Shown in pieces: positions 42,532 through 55,047 of a stretch of DNA of 64,000 nt; within the stretch, counting starts at the first letter, position 1; each line of letters begins with the position of its first letter. Below the pieces are notes generated by a model. The model searched no databases. It had not been told where the DNA came from and worked only from the letters and a program-made list of their open reading frames with translations. Position numbers and translations under genes: made by a program. This DNA is from Amyloporia xantha (taxonomy: Eukaryota > Basidiomycota > Agaricomycetes > Polyporales > Adustoporiaceae): contig JAYKKR010000041.1 of NCBI GenBank assembly GCA_036971615.1, positions 217,247-281,246 of the forward strand, in the 5' to 3' direction.

Positions 42532-45500
42532 CTATTCTCTAGCGAACAAACGGACAAGCATGTACAGCGTTGATCCAATGAAGCGAACAACTGGATAATG
42601 AAGAGGTACCAAGTTAGCCAAGTCATGCTGCGAGTAGCACGTTACTTACAAGCCAATCCGGCTACAGAAAACAGAATGAAAGCCATATAACCATCAACAG
42701 TGGCATCCGCCCCCTTGTCGGAGGCATTACCGGTAGCAGTGCTGTAAATTTTACATCAGTTGTCAGTTTGTTCGGTCGAAGAGAGAGCCTACATGATAAT
42801 TCCAGCAAGAAGGCCCTAAAATAATGGGTTCAGCGCTCGAGGCCAGACATGAAGCACGGTGACTCTCACATTTGATAGGGTCCATGCGAGTAGAACCTAT
42901 AAGGAAAGTCAACTGTCAATATTTCTTATCTCATAAATCTGTCGCAATGACGCACACTGCGTGAAATCTGTTTCAGTAACATCCCGATCAATCAAATTGA
43001 AGGACGCACTTTGTTCTGAAGCTCCTGTAGTAATCCTCTTGCTCTGTTTGGGGGTCATGTTTGGGTGCCTCTTTCGGCGGCTTAGTCGATAACACGTGAA
43101 TCGCATCTTCATATGCCGCATTGATGTCGGTCTCAGCAGTCGGCACCGCTACTTCGACCTCGTTCTTGTTCTTGCCGGTTTGGACAACACCCAAATCGGT
43201 AGAAACCTTGTTATCACCTTTCGTACCCCATGACACATCGCTGAGCGGAGCATATGGCATGAGACCAGGTTATTCTAAACGCAGGATGATGAGAAGAATA
43301 CGGACTGGACATTTGCAAACTGCAGATAAGAATATCAGGACCGGAACAAATGTTAACAACCTCATGACCGACGTACAGCATAGACGTTAAGCACAGCAAT
43401 ATATGACGGGGCCATTAGCAGATATTGGAGGAAGGACGTGACCATGTGCCAGGGTTCAAACTGCGGATGGTGGAAATTAGAGTCGAAGATGAGTTTTTCC
43501 CAAAGTCACGTACATGTACTAGGGATGCAAGGACATAGAGCCCGTATGTTGACAGAACCGATATGACAATATCTCGGAATATCGCATTGCCGAATAGATC
43601 CGAGACTGTAAGAGGGCCCTTGGATTTCACCACATTCTCGATGCCTTTAAAGGCGAGGAAGAATGCTGCAACCTATCGCAAAAGTCATGTTAGAGCACAT
43701 TACTACTGCCGGAGGGAGGGAGAAGCCGGATAACTTACCGTCATGTAGACCGTGATCAGAGCGAAGCCAACCATAGCCAACGTGTATCCCCACTTCGCGC
43801 CCTGTGGTCTGTTCCCGAGAGAGAGAAGGAAACACATGATCAAGAGACCGAGATAGAAGAAATTCAGACCGATATTGAAGTATGTGATTGCCTTCCCAAG
43901 ATGGAAGGACGGATCCTCTAATGATTGGCTGAGTATGATGAAGAAGATGTAGAAGTTGCCCTAGATAGATCGCAGCCGTGTGAGATATGTATGTACTGTG
44001 GAATAAAAGGTTCCGACTCACGAGACCGAACCACGAGAAAAGCAGGTTAAACGTCTGGTATATGAACTCAATGTGGATCCAAAACTTGCGCAGGAATGTG
44101 TGCGACGACCGATAAATGTAATGAAACTTCACCGTCCCGTGAATGCCGGCGAAGAAAGAACCATTCAACCATCGCCGACGTTGGGATATCAATTCCGGAA
44201 CCTAACACAAGAGCAACTCCGGGTCAGTCTCCGGATCTGATCGACTAAACTGCTCAGAGCACAAACCTGGTCTGGCACATCCGTTACTGCATACGCAGAT
44301 TTCACGTAATGCAAGATCCATGAAGCCCCTCGTTTCGAGACTAACTCCCAGCAGAGAATCTGAGATCGAACAATCCGGGAATGCATCTCAGGTGACAGAT
44401 TACCGTCTCAGATATAGACTTACCCGATCTTCGGCTAGGTACATGTTTGCTGTGAAGATGTCGGCACCGGCACCGTGCTGCCATGAAGTAAAGATCAGAG
44501 GTGAAACTTCGTGAGCGATTGTCTACATACCATCTTCTCTCCAAGGAAGTATTTCTGCAGCGGGCCTTGTCCCGTCGCGTCGTTCTGCAAGGCGATATAG
44601 CGATACGCACTGAAAGCACCGGGAAGCACAGTGATGTAACCAAAGATAGATTCACTACATTACAACGTTAGTTCTCTGTATTATCACTGCTGATCGTGTT
44701 ACTCACAGCGGTTTATCAAGAATGTTGGACATCTTGTACTCGAAGTTCTGCGCGGCGACTGAATACCGAGACAGACGTCAGATTATCGATTCAAATATGA
44801 AGAAAGGGATATTTACCGAGAGGATTGAGCAAATTTAGGCCATATTTTCCTTTCAAAGCCACAATTTCGCCACAAGCACCCCCTACATTGGAGTTGATAT
44901 CGAACGACTTCCACAAGTGATAGATAGAGGTAGGACCCGGCATAGTTCCCACATCAAGGAGCACGCAGACATTGGGCTGGAGAATCGGCCCGAAAGCGTT
45001 GAAGAACCATCGATGGGAATTGATCTTCTTCTGATTCTTCTCTTTCAGGCAGAAGATGAGTTGCACGGGCACCATTCCGCGTTCGGCACCCTCGATCTTC
45101 ATCGAAGGGGACACGGAGACTGTATGACAACGTGAGCATCCCATGACCGGGCGAATGCGGGGTACACACTCTGGGTGGTATATTCATAGATGTGCGCGGT
45201 GACAGGCTTTCCGTTGACAACGTTCTGCGCGGCGTGAGCTAACTCAGAAATCCAAATATAGAGCAACAAACCTTCGCAATCCCATCCTGGTAAGCCCCCA
45301 TTGCAGCAATAACACTCAGAGTCCTCGAGTTGATCTTCTGCCGGCCATCCGAGACGATGCACACAACGACCTTCTTCCAGCCGTCCTTCCCCATGTCATA
45401 CTGCGGTCGCGCTTGCAAAGATGTGCAACATTCTTCATCACGCCATGCATAGTGCGACAGAAGAGCTCTTCGTCTTCGTTATACATGGTCATCACGATGA

Positions 45501-46401
45501 ACAACTCTGTTCGTCGCGGTGGGTCATAATGAATCTGTCGCAGGGTGAAGCCAGAGTCCTTGAAGTCGTTCGGGTCGCACGTCGCTGCGGAGTACCGCAT
45601 GTGGGTGAATTCGCGTTCATTCCTTTGTGCGCACATACTCAGCAGCTTCGTGGGTACGGCTGCATCAAGCACAAGGTTGCCCTGGAACAATCTACAAGTA
45701 GGTGAGCGCAGAAACAACATTTAGTAAGGTGCCCTGACACTTACTCGACCTTCTTCATGGTCTTCAATCTCCTTGGTACGCGCTGGGGGATCCGCCCATA
45801 CCTGATATTGCTCTCTGACCTGTCGTCTGCCGATACAGGCTCATACTCGCCTGGAATGGGTAGGTTCGACGTATAGCTCTGATCGCGTCTCAGCAATGGG
45901 TAGTCTCCTGCATCCTCCAGACCCTCATCCACTTCTCCTTGTTCACCTAGTGATTCCGCCGAAGGGCCGGGATCATATAGCGACACAGGGGTCGGCGTAA
46001 GACTATGGACGTTGCCGTAGCCCGGACTCAAATTAGTGTTGTGAGTCGGGAAAGGAGGAGATCCAGGGTGTATTGGAGGCGGGCTTTGTGCATGTCCTGG
46101 GCTCGAATATGGGTCGTGCAGTGGTGGTGGGGAGTGGTATAAGCTGGGATGAGGAGGTGCCTGCGAGTCCATGAACGGATCTGCATGGATAGGCTGAAAG
46201 GGCTGATGTTGGTGCTCGTACAAATCGGGCGTTGGTTGCATTTCGTAGGGATTGGCTGGCGGCTCAGCTTCGTAGCCATAAGTCGGATATGGTCCATAGC
46301 CATCATTGTATCGGCCATGCTGGGCCTCGTCTGCCTACGTCCATATATGAGTAGAGACACAGACGCTGTGGAGAGACACTTACTTCTGGAAAACGCGACA
46401 T
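42532..46401 (-). CDS. Chitin synthase, division 1 (class I-III type)
   Basis: Polymerises GlcNAc from UDP-GlcNAc and extrudes chitin through the plasma membrane. About 15-18 exons; the first is 18 nt (MSRFPE). The N-terminal 160 residues are Pro/Gln/His-rich and disordered ([20 protein letters not shown] and on). Then the catalytic region: [70 protein letters not shown] (the EDR motif, split by an intron at about 44430), and [11 protein letters not shown] (about 44150-44181, the product-binding QRRRW). The C-terminal half is a run of TM helices ([33 protein letters not shown]) and a final segment [18 protein letters not shown]. The FTHMRY and QRRRW words place it in division 1. Complete as far as can be read. 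Confidence 0.92.
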
Positions 46402-47151
46402 TGTCTCTGCTCAAATTCGTCAGGCCAAGTTGGATCCTTTTGGACCGCGTATAGGTATATGGCTGCAGAGTGCTGGGGCAGTGCAAATGCTGTGAATTCA
46501 GTACTGCGTACCATCAACTAGCCACAGGATATTACTATACCTTGGCGCGAACTGAAGGAGGAAGGGCTGTAGAAGCCGTTCAAGCCGCTGTCTGACTTCG
46601 ATGGGTATCCTGCGGTTGCCTTGTAGGGGGTGTGCTGTGTCCGCACAGAGTACTGCGTAAATCAATCTCTCTCGATATCCTCGTCACAGTAGATTTGTCG
46701 TAGATGTGGTCGTCTTATAGCACAGTGCGTCGTCTTGTCTCGTCAATGTCGTCGTCGCGGTCAAAACATGGCAACGCCTCGAGCACTGTATGCAGCAGCA
46801 GCACCAGGGCAGAGTTGCCTTATTTGGATATCACTCTAGTGCACAATTAACATGTATGCAAGCGCAGATGGATATGCATCGTGCACGACTAGCCATTCCC
46901 GGGAGCAGCTCATGATTAAGGTCGCATAGTATGAGATCATTTCTGTGGGAGCAGATAGAATTGACGAGAAAGCAGGCAGGGGTCTTTCCACACAACACTC
47001 GCCGGTGGTCTGCCACACCGTCGTCATCGCCAATTTCAGCACCTGTATCCGTAAAGTACATTGGTTAAGGCATACACCATGAGGTCTTCCTGTCGTAGGT
47101 AATAATGATATGTAGCAACGTTAATGAGCATCAAAGGTACAGAACCAGACA
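46402..47151. other. Intergenic, no gene seen
   Basis: Chitin synthase leader and upstream region plus the 3' flank of the next gene. Frames below 80 codons only. Confidence 0.5.
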
Positions 47152-48700
47152 TTATACGCGTGATGTCCATCTACGGTCAATCCGGAGTCTTGCCCATAGC
47201 ATGAAGAGCGAACCGATCACCATTGTTACCCCGCTAAGGACAATCATCCCGGTATACGAGCTACCGCTGCTCTTCAACAAGGCGCCAGCAGCTGGCCCGC
47301 CTCCCAAGGAGCTATGCCGCAGACTTCAGACATTTCGGAGGCTAGCAAGTCTGACGACTCACGGGAACGAAATGATAGTGTAGAGCATGCCAACTCTCGT
47401 GCCTATCTCCTCGACGTCCGAGATTTGGGCGACACAGGAGACGATGAGCGCGTTGAATCCGCCGGAGAAAAATCCGAAAAGCACGGAAAATACAATAATC
47501 GACCCGAGACTCTTCGCAGTGGTCCATAGGACCAGCGTCAAGAGCCCAGAAAGAAATATGCAAGGTACGATCAGGTTGAATCTCCCCAGCGCGTCCGATA
47601 TAAACGGAGGTGCCAGTCTTCCCGGTATGCTTCCGGCATTCAAGATTGCCAAGACATAAAATGCGGTGGAGGGAGGAACAGAATGAGCAGTTGCATAATC
47701 GACAATGTAGAAATTGGGGATAAAAAGACCTGCTATATGTATTAACCACCAGAATTGACTTCGCGAGTTGGACCCACCGAATGAAATAAAGATACTCGCG
47801 ACTATTACGAGCACGAAACGTTCATCTTTGAATGTCCGAGGCTCAAACCACGGTCTAGGAGTTCTCTCAGCAAATGATGGGGAAGTCACTGTCGCCAATG
47901 CGACTGCACACAAAGCAAGACAGATAAACCCGGATATTCGGACAGCCCAGGAAATCCTACGTCTATGAAGAGACTGCGAAACATTATGGGATACAGAACG
48001 CCACCTGCCGCTCTGTCTCGGTTACTTGTTTATTGACAATCAGGATGACACTCACCGAGGCCCGAGCCAGAAATGGCTATGCCCACTGCGGTGGCACGAT
48101 ACTTTTTGAAGTGCGTCGAAACGGCAGCAACAGACGGGTAGAATCTGGGAAGAGGACGTGAAAGTCGTGCAGTGGAAGATGTAGCCTAGACTCACATAAG
48201 GCCTACACCCAGGCCAAATAGGATTCCTTGGCACAGAATGTACTGATAGTAACTGGTCGAAATGCTCGTCATCATGATACTGAACACGAGTATCACCGTC
48301 CCGGACAATATGAGTCTTCGAGGGCCGTATTCATCGAACAACCGACCGACGAAGCCGCCCTTGTTGCCCAGCCAGAGAGAAGGTTCAGCTCATTGTATGA
48401 TTAGCAAACACCACGAATTACTCACGGAGAAAAGAACACCCATAGCTGCAGTGACCCAATCCAGGAGATTGTTGAGGGCGTCAAGTGCTGCAGCTGATGC
48501 TCCGCGTACCACGCTTGAAACGTCCCGAACGCATTGAGCTGTCCGAAAGTGCAGAATAGTGCCAAGAAAGCACCGAACACGCAAGTCCACGCCTTCCAGC
48601 CTCCATCGAGTGGGACGTCCGTAGGGTACGGCCCCGAGGGTAACACGGCATCTATGTCGTCGATAGGCGACCTCTGTTGCGACTTCTCATTGTCTGCCAT
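47152..48700 (-). CDS. MFS carrier of the monocarboxylate (MCT/Mch) family
   Basis: Begins MADNEKSQQRSPIDDIDAVL, then PLDGGWKAWTCVFGAFLALF, the DGGW motif and TM1 that define fungal MCT-like carriers. Further: FGTFQAWYAEHQL, GGFVGRLFDEYGPRRLIL (loop after TM2), GLMFYPSVAAVSTHFKKYRA, GSGLGG, FYVLAILNAGSIPGRLAPPF, LFGFFSGGFNALIVS, and the end RLRIDRRWTSRV. About 430-440 residues, 12 TM expected. Introns at about 48426-48380, 48190-48150, 48055-47980, 47345-47300 and others, all short. Substrate unknown; yeast Mch relatives do not move lactate, and some fungal ones carry riboflavin or nicotinate. Confidence 0.87.
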
Positions 48701-49962
48701 GTGCCAGAATAGTGAGAATGCCCCAGACGAGTGTTTGCGAGGACCGAGTCTACGCAGGTCGGACGATGCTCTTCCAGGCAGAGGGACTGCGGTCAATGTG
48801 GGACCAGCTTCTTATATCCACAGTGAATTGAGCTGAGGGCGGCCGCTCAGGACGGAATTACCAAATCCTTTCCCTGCGTATTTGCCTTTAGCCATCATTC
48901 TCTGTACATGAAGCCGTGACTAGACCGATGCGTGTTCCCCGCGCATCGGGCCCGCGCAACGGGAGAACGATGTCATCGGTCATCGGTTTGTGCTGCTAGG
49001 TACAGACAGGGCTGTGAATATCGTAATGCAGCCAGGCGGGTTGCGGTTCTTCCATATATGAGACAATTAGCATGTCAAATTTAATCTGAAGGCATGTCCA
49101 TCGGACGCCCGCACGGCGCCCTGGGAAGCATGCCTCCGGTCGGACCAGACATCATCACAATTGATGGACATGTCGGTGATGGTCTGTCAATTGTATACGC
49201 ATAGGGCGACTGCTATGCACGCATCACCATCGGTGAAAGCATTGTCAATGTAACCCATGGCTTAATGAAATCCTTGCACTTACTTCATGTTTATATTCGG
49301 CAGAACACCCATAGCTGCCCAATGCCTTGGAGGACATGGTTTATACACCACTTATATATAAGGGTCATGGGTGAGCGTCCCGCGAGATATATTGTGGCGC
49401 CTGGATTTCCAATTTAACAAGAAGACAGGAAGCAGTTAGTTATCACCGACAATTAGTTGACAAGTCCGCGGAGAGGACATATATCGAGACTCGCGTATTC
49501 CCGCGGTCCCGGAAAACAGAGGAGAGCACAAGAAAACTCAGAGCGAAGTCGAGATCTACGTGTGTTCGATATTGATATTTCAGGGACCTGTCAATGAACG
49601 TATATTGAAACAATGGGATGTTCGGCCTATTGGACTTTCTGGTCGACCGGGAGTGGATCTCCATGTGGTTGTGCCGCCTTGCCACTTGTCCAGCCAGACA
49701 AATATCGGGCAACCTCCTGTTCCGCACTGTCCTGTAAAGTGTGATGTGGCATCAAGCCGCATCATATGATGGTGGACAACAGCCAACAGTCGTGGGAAGG
49801 CAAGAATCCGCGCTGGTCGACACTTGGTTGACGCAAATATCTTTCCTATATGGTAGACACAACCGTTGTGTAGAATGCAAATGTGATTCTCGTTTTGTTT
49901 TGTTCAAAAATAACCTTCCCTTAAGATGGGAATTCAAAAAGTTTGCGTGCAAGTATTTACGC
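48701..49962. other. Intergenic, 1.2 kb
   Basis: Promoter of the MCT-like gene, then AT-balanced DNA up to the tRNA gene. A frame at 49443-49727 has no motif. The words GAACACCCATAGCTGC occur at 48433 and 49303, most likely by chance. Confidence 0.45.
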
Positions 49963-50062
49963 TGCCCCAGAGAGGCTTGAACTCTCGACCTTCCGATGCC
50001 GATTACGTCACTGTAAGACTAATGTAACAGTCGGACGCTGTAACCAACTCAGCCATGGGGCA
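49963..50062 (-). tRNA. tRNA-Asn (GTT) with 27-nt intron
   Basis: Read on minus: acceptor stem TGCCCCA pairs with TGGGGCA; D arm GGCTGAGTTGGTTACAGC; anticodon stem TCCGA / TCGGA with loop CTGTTA + A, anticodon GTT; T arm GAGAG TTCAAGC CTCTC. The insert between positions 37 and 38 starts CATTAGTC and ends AATCGGC (27 nt), the standard eukaryotic tRNA intron site. Mature length 73 without CCA. All stems pair, so it should be functional. Exon 1 is 50025-50062, exon 2 49963-49997. Confidence 0.92.
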
Positions 50063-53000
50063 CTCATGGTTCAAGGCACCAATAGCTTACACAAATTACT
50101 TGAAATAGCTTGGAAGACAGGCTCGGGGAAAGGCGGACAGCGCGCTATTTGGTCAAAGCAAACAAAGTGCTTGCACTCGCTCGACGTTCGCAGCGTTCAG
50201 CTGGCATCCATCCTCGTCGTTTCTGCCGCTATGCAGCCCACTCTCATCCGCCGTCAGCTAGGGGGCCTTGTCCCGCCAAAAATTGCTACACCTTCAATCC
50301 TGGTGAGAGGCTCGGCCACCTTTTGCTCGCTCGCCTGAAGGACTAAAGTGAATCATTCTAGTCGTCCGGCAGCGGTGCAGGATTGGGCCCGTTGGTCAAC
50401 TTTTACTCTAAATTGCCCAAGGGTCCGGCTCCTACGTCTGCGTACGGAGGGATCAAGGCACGGTTGTTCAATGGAAAGAACGCTTCCGGCCGCCCCGCTC
50501 GTGTTCACCATCTTCGGGATCTTCACCCTAGGGTATACCATTGACTATCAGAGTGCGTATGGTTTATCTTCGCGGTAATGGACATCTATTGACAATATTT
50601 CTCTCTGCTCCAGTGCATTTGAGTGAGAATTCATTGTTCTCCTTACATGCACCTTTCGCTGATGATTCCAGAGCACCACAAGAACCACCCTCACTAAACG
50701 CGGGAAGACACGCGGAGTGTTTAGGATGGTGGTTGGACAGAATCGATAGACCTTGTGTACTGAGAATTTTTACGGAGTCTTATCACTCATCTGCAAGTAC
50801 AAACTGCTACGTCGCTGCATCTCGTCTGACTGTTCAGCGTCCCAATCGAGCCTCAAACCCTTGAAGCTAACTACATTACTATAAGCGTGCACACTATCAC
50901 CACTGGGTCCTCGGTACAAGACAACCTGTATGTCCATTCCTTCTTGCAGTGGAAAGACAGCAAACACCACATCGTACCATGGGTCACTAATTATCTGGCC
51001 GGCTCACATTGTAGGCAACGCCAGTGCTGTCCTTATCATTGTACCTACCGCATTGCAAAGGCCATTGCTGCATCGTGAAGACTGCTTTCCTCCTGTCGGC
51101 TTCGCGCATTTTTCTGACTGAATCTTGTTATGGCCGCTCTATCAGCGCTTTCATTGCGATATTACGCCGGCACTCTATCACCGGCAGTCTTTCTGGGAAG
51201 CGTGAATTCTGGATCGTACGCGGAATATACACCTAACAGGGTAAGAGCAAGGTAAGAGCAATTCATTGGGTGTGCCGCCAACTACACCCTTACTCTCGAT
51301 CGCGCTTTACGTGTATCTTACCTTTCCCGATATCTTGACATACGCGATATGAAGTGAAATCTCAGTCCCAAGCGATTGGATACGTTTTTTATTGCTGTCG
51401 TCACTGTTCCCTGATCTCAATCTTCGTATTCACCGCGATACTGTACCTTCGTATGCCTTATGTGTCTTGTCATGTCGCGTGCAGGGAAGGCACGGTTATC
51501 TTAGGGTATTCAAAGGCGCCGGCGACATGTCTTCGATGCATGACATAGGCAACGAAGGCCAACATGTGTGAGTTACCCGTTTGTATCCACCGGAGGGCAC
51601 TGAAGCTAACTTTCCGTTACCTGCTCGACGAATTTCATGTGAACTGGTCAGGAGGGACATATTTCTCACATGTGAAGCCCGACACAGGCTATCTTGGCGA
51701 TCCTTCGACTGCTGACACCTGACAAACCATACCCTCGATCGTATGATGCATGATCGTCCGTACAGCGCTAGCAAAATATCAAGTGGATATCTGGCTGTGA
51801 TGGATATTTGGCTGTGAATTCGCGCTTTTCCGCCGGGCATTGTGGGAACAACCAGTCTGTTCCTAGCTACTTTCCCTTCACCGGATACAGCTACCTACTG
51901 CTTCGAGGTGACCCCTGCGGCGTTACCAAGAGGCCTGTTATACGAGGCCTAGACACCTTGATGATTGGACGCAATTGGCCGCCGTTGACACGACCTTCTG
52001 CGACCTATACACGGACATATTCCTACAGTGGGCGGTAGTCGTGGGCTTACACTTGCGGGTGCCTCGTGTTCCTCTGACATTTTGCGGCGCAGCTCGTGTA
52101 CCCACCTGGCGCGGGTCAAGCGGACGTGGCAGCCTCTCCAGGATGGAGACGCATCACGAGTCGAAACCGCGCAAGACATGAGGCATCTGTTGACTGGTGC
52201 CAAAGCGCTTCGAGGCGGGCGCGACGAGCAGTGCCCTACACGCCTCCACACATGTGTCCGACGATGGGGGTGTGTATCGGAGTTTGACAGTTAGGTGATG
52301 GTGTACGCTTATGGCATACGTGAAGCAGGATAGCGGACCATGACGTTCTATCCTTACGGCAAGACTGGGATTTGCTTCCTCAGCTCATCATCGCGTCAGG
52401 CGACAGCCAGGACCAATATCTCGACAGTTTGCATTGCGATTAGTATTACAGGGATGCAAGAATACGACTAGGAGAGCAATGCGAAGACAACAACATGTGG
52501 ATGATACAAACTGTCCGTGCGAAGAGGAGCAAACGAATCCGAATACGAAACATCCTTCGCGGGCGAGGCAGTTGTTCGGCGATCAAGATGGCAGTGTACG
52601 GGCGGCGGATGCACGACATTGGAAGCATTCGTCTTTCACGGTGTCGACGTCTTTTTGCACATCTGGCCCGTAGTTCTGGAACGCGGAAATGAATGGGAAG
52701 ATTAGGTGCACGTTGTGGCAAAGGAGCATCGCCGCTCAAGAGTGGGCCGAGGTCAAATGGTCTCGTACCTTCAGGCAGTTTTGATCTCGGCAGGCTCGAG
52801 GGTGCAGAATACTGCGCTCGCAATGGCTGGAATTACAGTCCATGATGGCAACAACGTGATGACGTTGGAAATGCTGTAAGCGTTTGACCGATTCCATTCA
52901 GCTGACCGATGTTCGTTGACAGATACAGGGAAACGATCGCATTACCCCACATTTCGACCATCGTGTTCCTTCGCTGGGTGCGGGCAATCAGCAACGAAAC

Positions 53001-55047
53001 ATCTTTAGGACAGGCAAACGTACGCAATTCGGCGGCACATTGTTGTCTACAAAAGGTCAGAGACTACGTGTGGTGAGTGATAAGTGGCGTGCTGGGGACG
53101 GTGGTCTTATAAGGGGATGCCACAACGGCAGGGGGTGGCCACTGAGAAGGACAATGGAGGAGGAAGGAGGGGAGTCACAAAGAGGAGGAAGAACGCATGA
53201 AGCTCTCTTTGTCTTTTATGCGAGCGCGATTCCAAGAAGCGCTGGGCTAAGATGCCCACAGCATGATCAGAACCAACGCGGGGGCATATGAATACACCAC
53301 ATTGATCTAAGGAACTAGAGGGTCGTGAGATATCCGCCTTTCCCTGCAAGTCCGCAGGCCGCTCGTTGGCCGTGCTTGACATACTTGCAAGAAGCCCTCG
53401 GCCTCACTATCATGTGACAGCTCACAATTTTCCTTTATCATCTGGCCCTGCGTGGCAAAGCGGCCAAATGGGAGCAGTTGGGCGTAATTCCTGGAACTGA
53501 CAAGATAGCGTATTCGGCGGAATGCCCTCATAGCTGTCCTATTCGACCTCAGATTGCGAACTTCGCAAGCTTGTGCGTTCGGGATGGTTTCTTCCGCTTA
53601 TGCGGATAGGCTAAAGTCTATGCATAGTGACGCGGTTCATGTGCGGCTTCTCGTCAGGTCTTTCGAACTGGCTTGGCCGAGCTGAGGAATAGCTATGAGA
53701 AGCGTACCTCCGTCCAGCGAGCATGTTGATAACCGACTTCCATCATATCGCTTTTCATTCCACAATCGTCAACCTCATGCTGGCCACTGAGTGGCCTGCT
53801 TCTCTGAGAATGTGATGTGGAGTCTTCCGGTGTTTCTCACGCAGAAAATAATGATCCTGAGATGACGAGGATGGACGACATCCGTATGTACAGTGCCTGA
53901 AGCTGTAACCGCGTGTTACGGTTATAGCCCGCTCAAGTAACTGATGAACTATACTTACCAAAAGGATGTAGCAATCCGTCTGAGACAGCTCTGAGCGCTG
54001 TTGAAGAACCCGGTGAAAGGTCTCATCATCTAGCACGGTTTCTGACGTGCGACATACGTGGTAAGTCACCAGAAATCTCCTTCTTTGGTGCAATACTGAC
54101 GTCGATCGATAACATAGGCATTTGTCCTCGCCGGGAGCCATGCCCGCATCGCAGACAGGATCCGTATCTGATCCATCATCAAATAGCTGGGAGGAAGTAA
54201 TACGCCAATAGACGCCAGCTCAGATTGACGATGAGGCGATCTTCTTGGTCGCCGCCGGACACAGTCACACACATGCGACACGCTACAAAAGCGGAACTCG
54301 ACGTTCATCGATATATGGCTCGGGCCGATAGTGTCAAACAGTGTCGGTGACTCGATCTCGGGACAAGGTGAGACGTTTGTGTACGGAGTAGGATAGAAGG
54401 ACACGCCTCGCTGTGACCTGAACCTTCTGGGTCAGCATCTGATTGAAACTTGCAACTAGACGTACATGTTGTACTTGTTGATTCGTGTTGGATATGACCA
54501 TCGGAGTGATGAGTTCCGCGTTGAATAAATTTGGAGAATGGCAATTCGGATCAACCACAGTGGAAACCGATTGGCAAGACATGACGAACCTATTCCTGTT
54601 ATCACCTATACAGAGTCCATGGTCTCCGCATAGATATCACGGAGCACATGACCGCGTTTGCACAAGCCTGGTAATATATGACGAGGCCCTGATCGATCGT
54701 AATAGCTACTTAGCACATCCGACCACGGCGGAACTTGTTTATATAGGACATAAATTCAAGGTCGCGAACTGAATTGAATCGCACTCACAGTCAATAGCCC
54801 AACTCCTGGCCCCTGGCCTAGCCTCAAGGACATCTATGGAAATAGCTCGAGACCCATAGTCACCTGTTCCAATTAGTGTAGACGATGAGCATATATGCCT
54901 ATGAGATCAAGATCCGATATCTGTGGATACACTTTGCGGGATCCGAGACATCGCCTTGTCCGGGCTTACCTGAGCTAGCGCGACTAACGCTGACAGATGA
55001 GAAGATGTGCGCCGATGCGGCATCGTGTGGATAATGAGTTCTTTTCG
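50063..55047. other. Gene-poor tract, 5 kb
   Basis: No gene can be supported. The best candidate is a plus-strand exon at 50481-50563 (starts MERTLPAAPLVFTIFGIF, hydrophobic) with a good GTGCGT donor and a CTCCAG acceptor at about 50611, followed by 84 more codons without motif. Minus frames at 53755-54404 also lack motifs. Base composition is not unusual and no terminal repeats were seen. Likely decayed genes or transposon remains; the right end is the 3' flank of GPI16. Confidence 0.4.

Noticed and set aside
48433..49318. Repeated 16-mer GAACACCCATAGCTGC
   Set aside because: One match of this length is about what chance gives in a 64-kb window; one copy lies in a coding exon.
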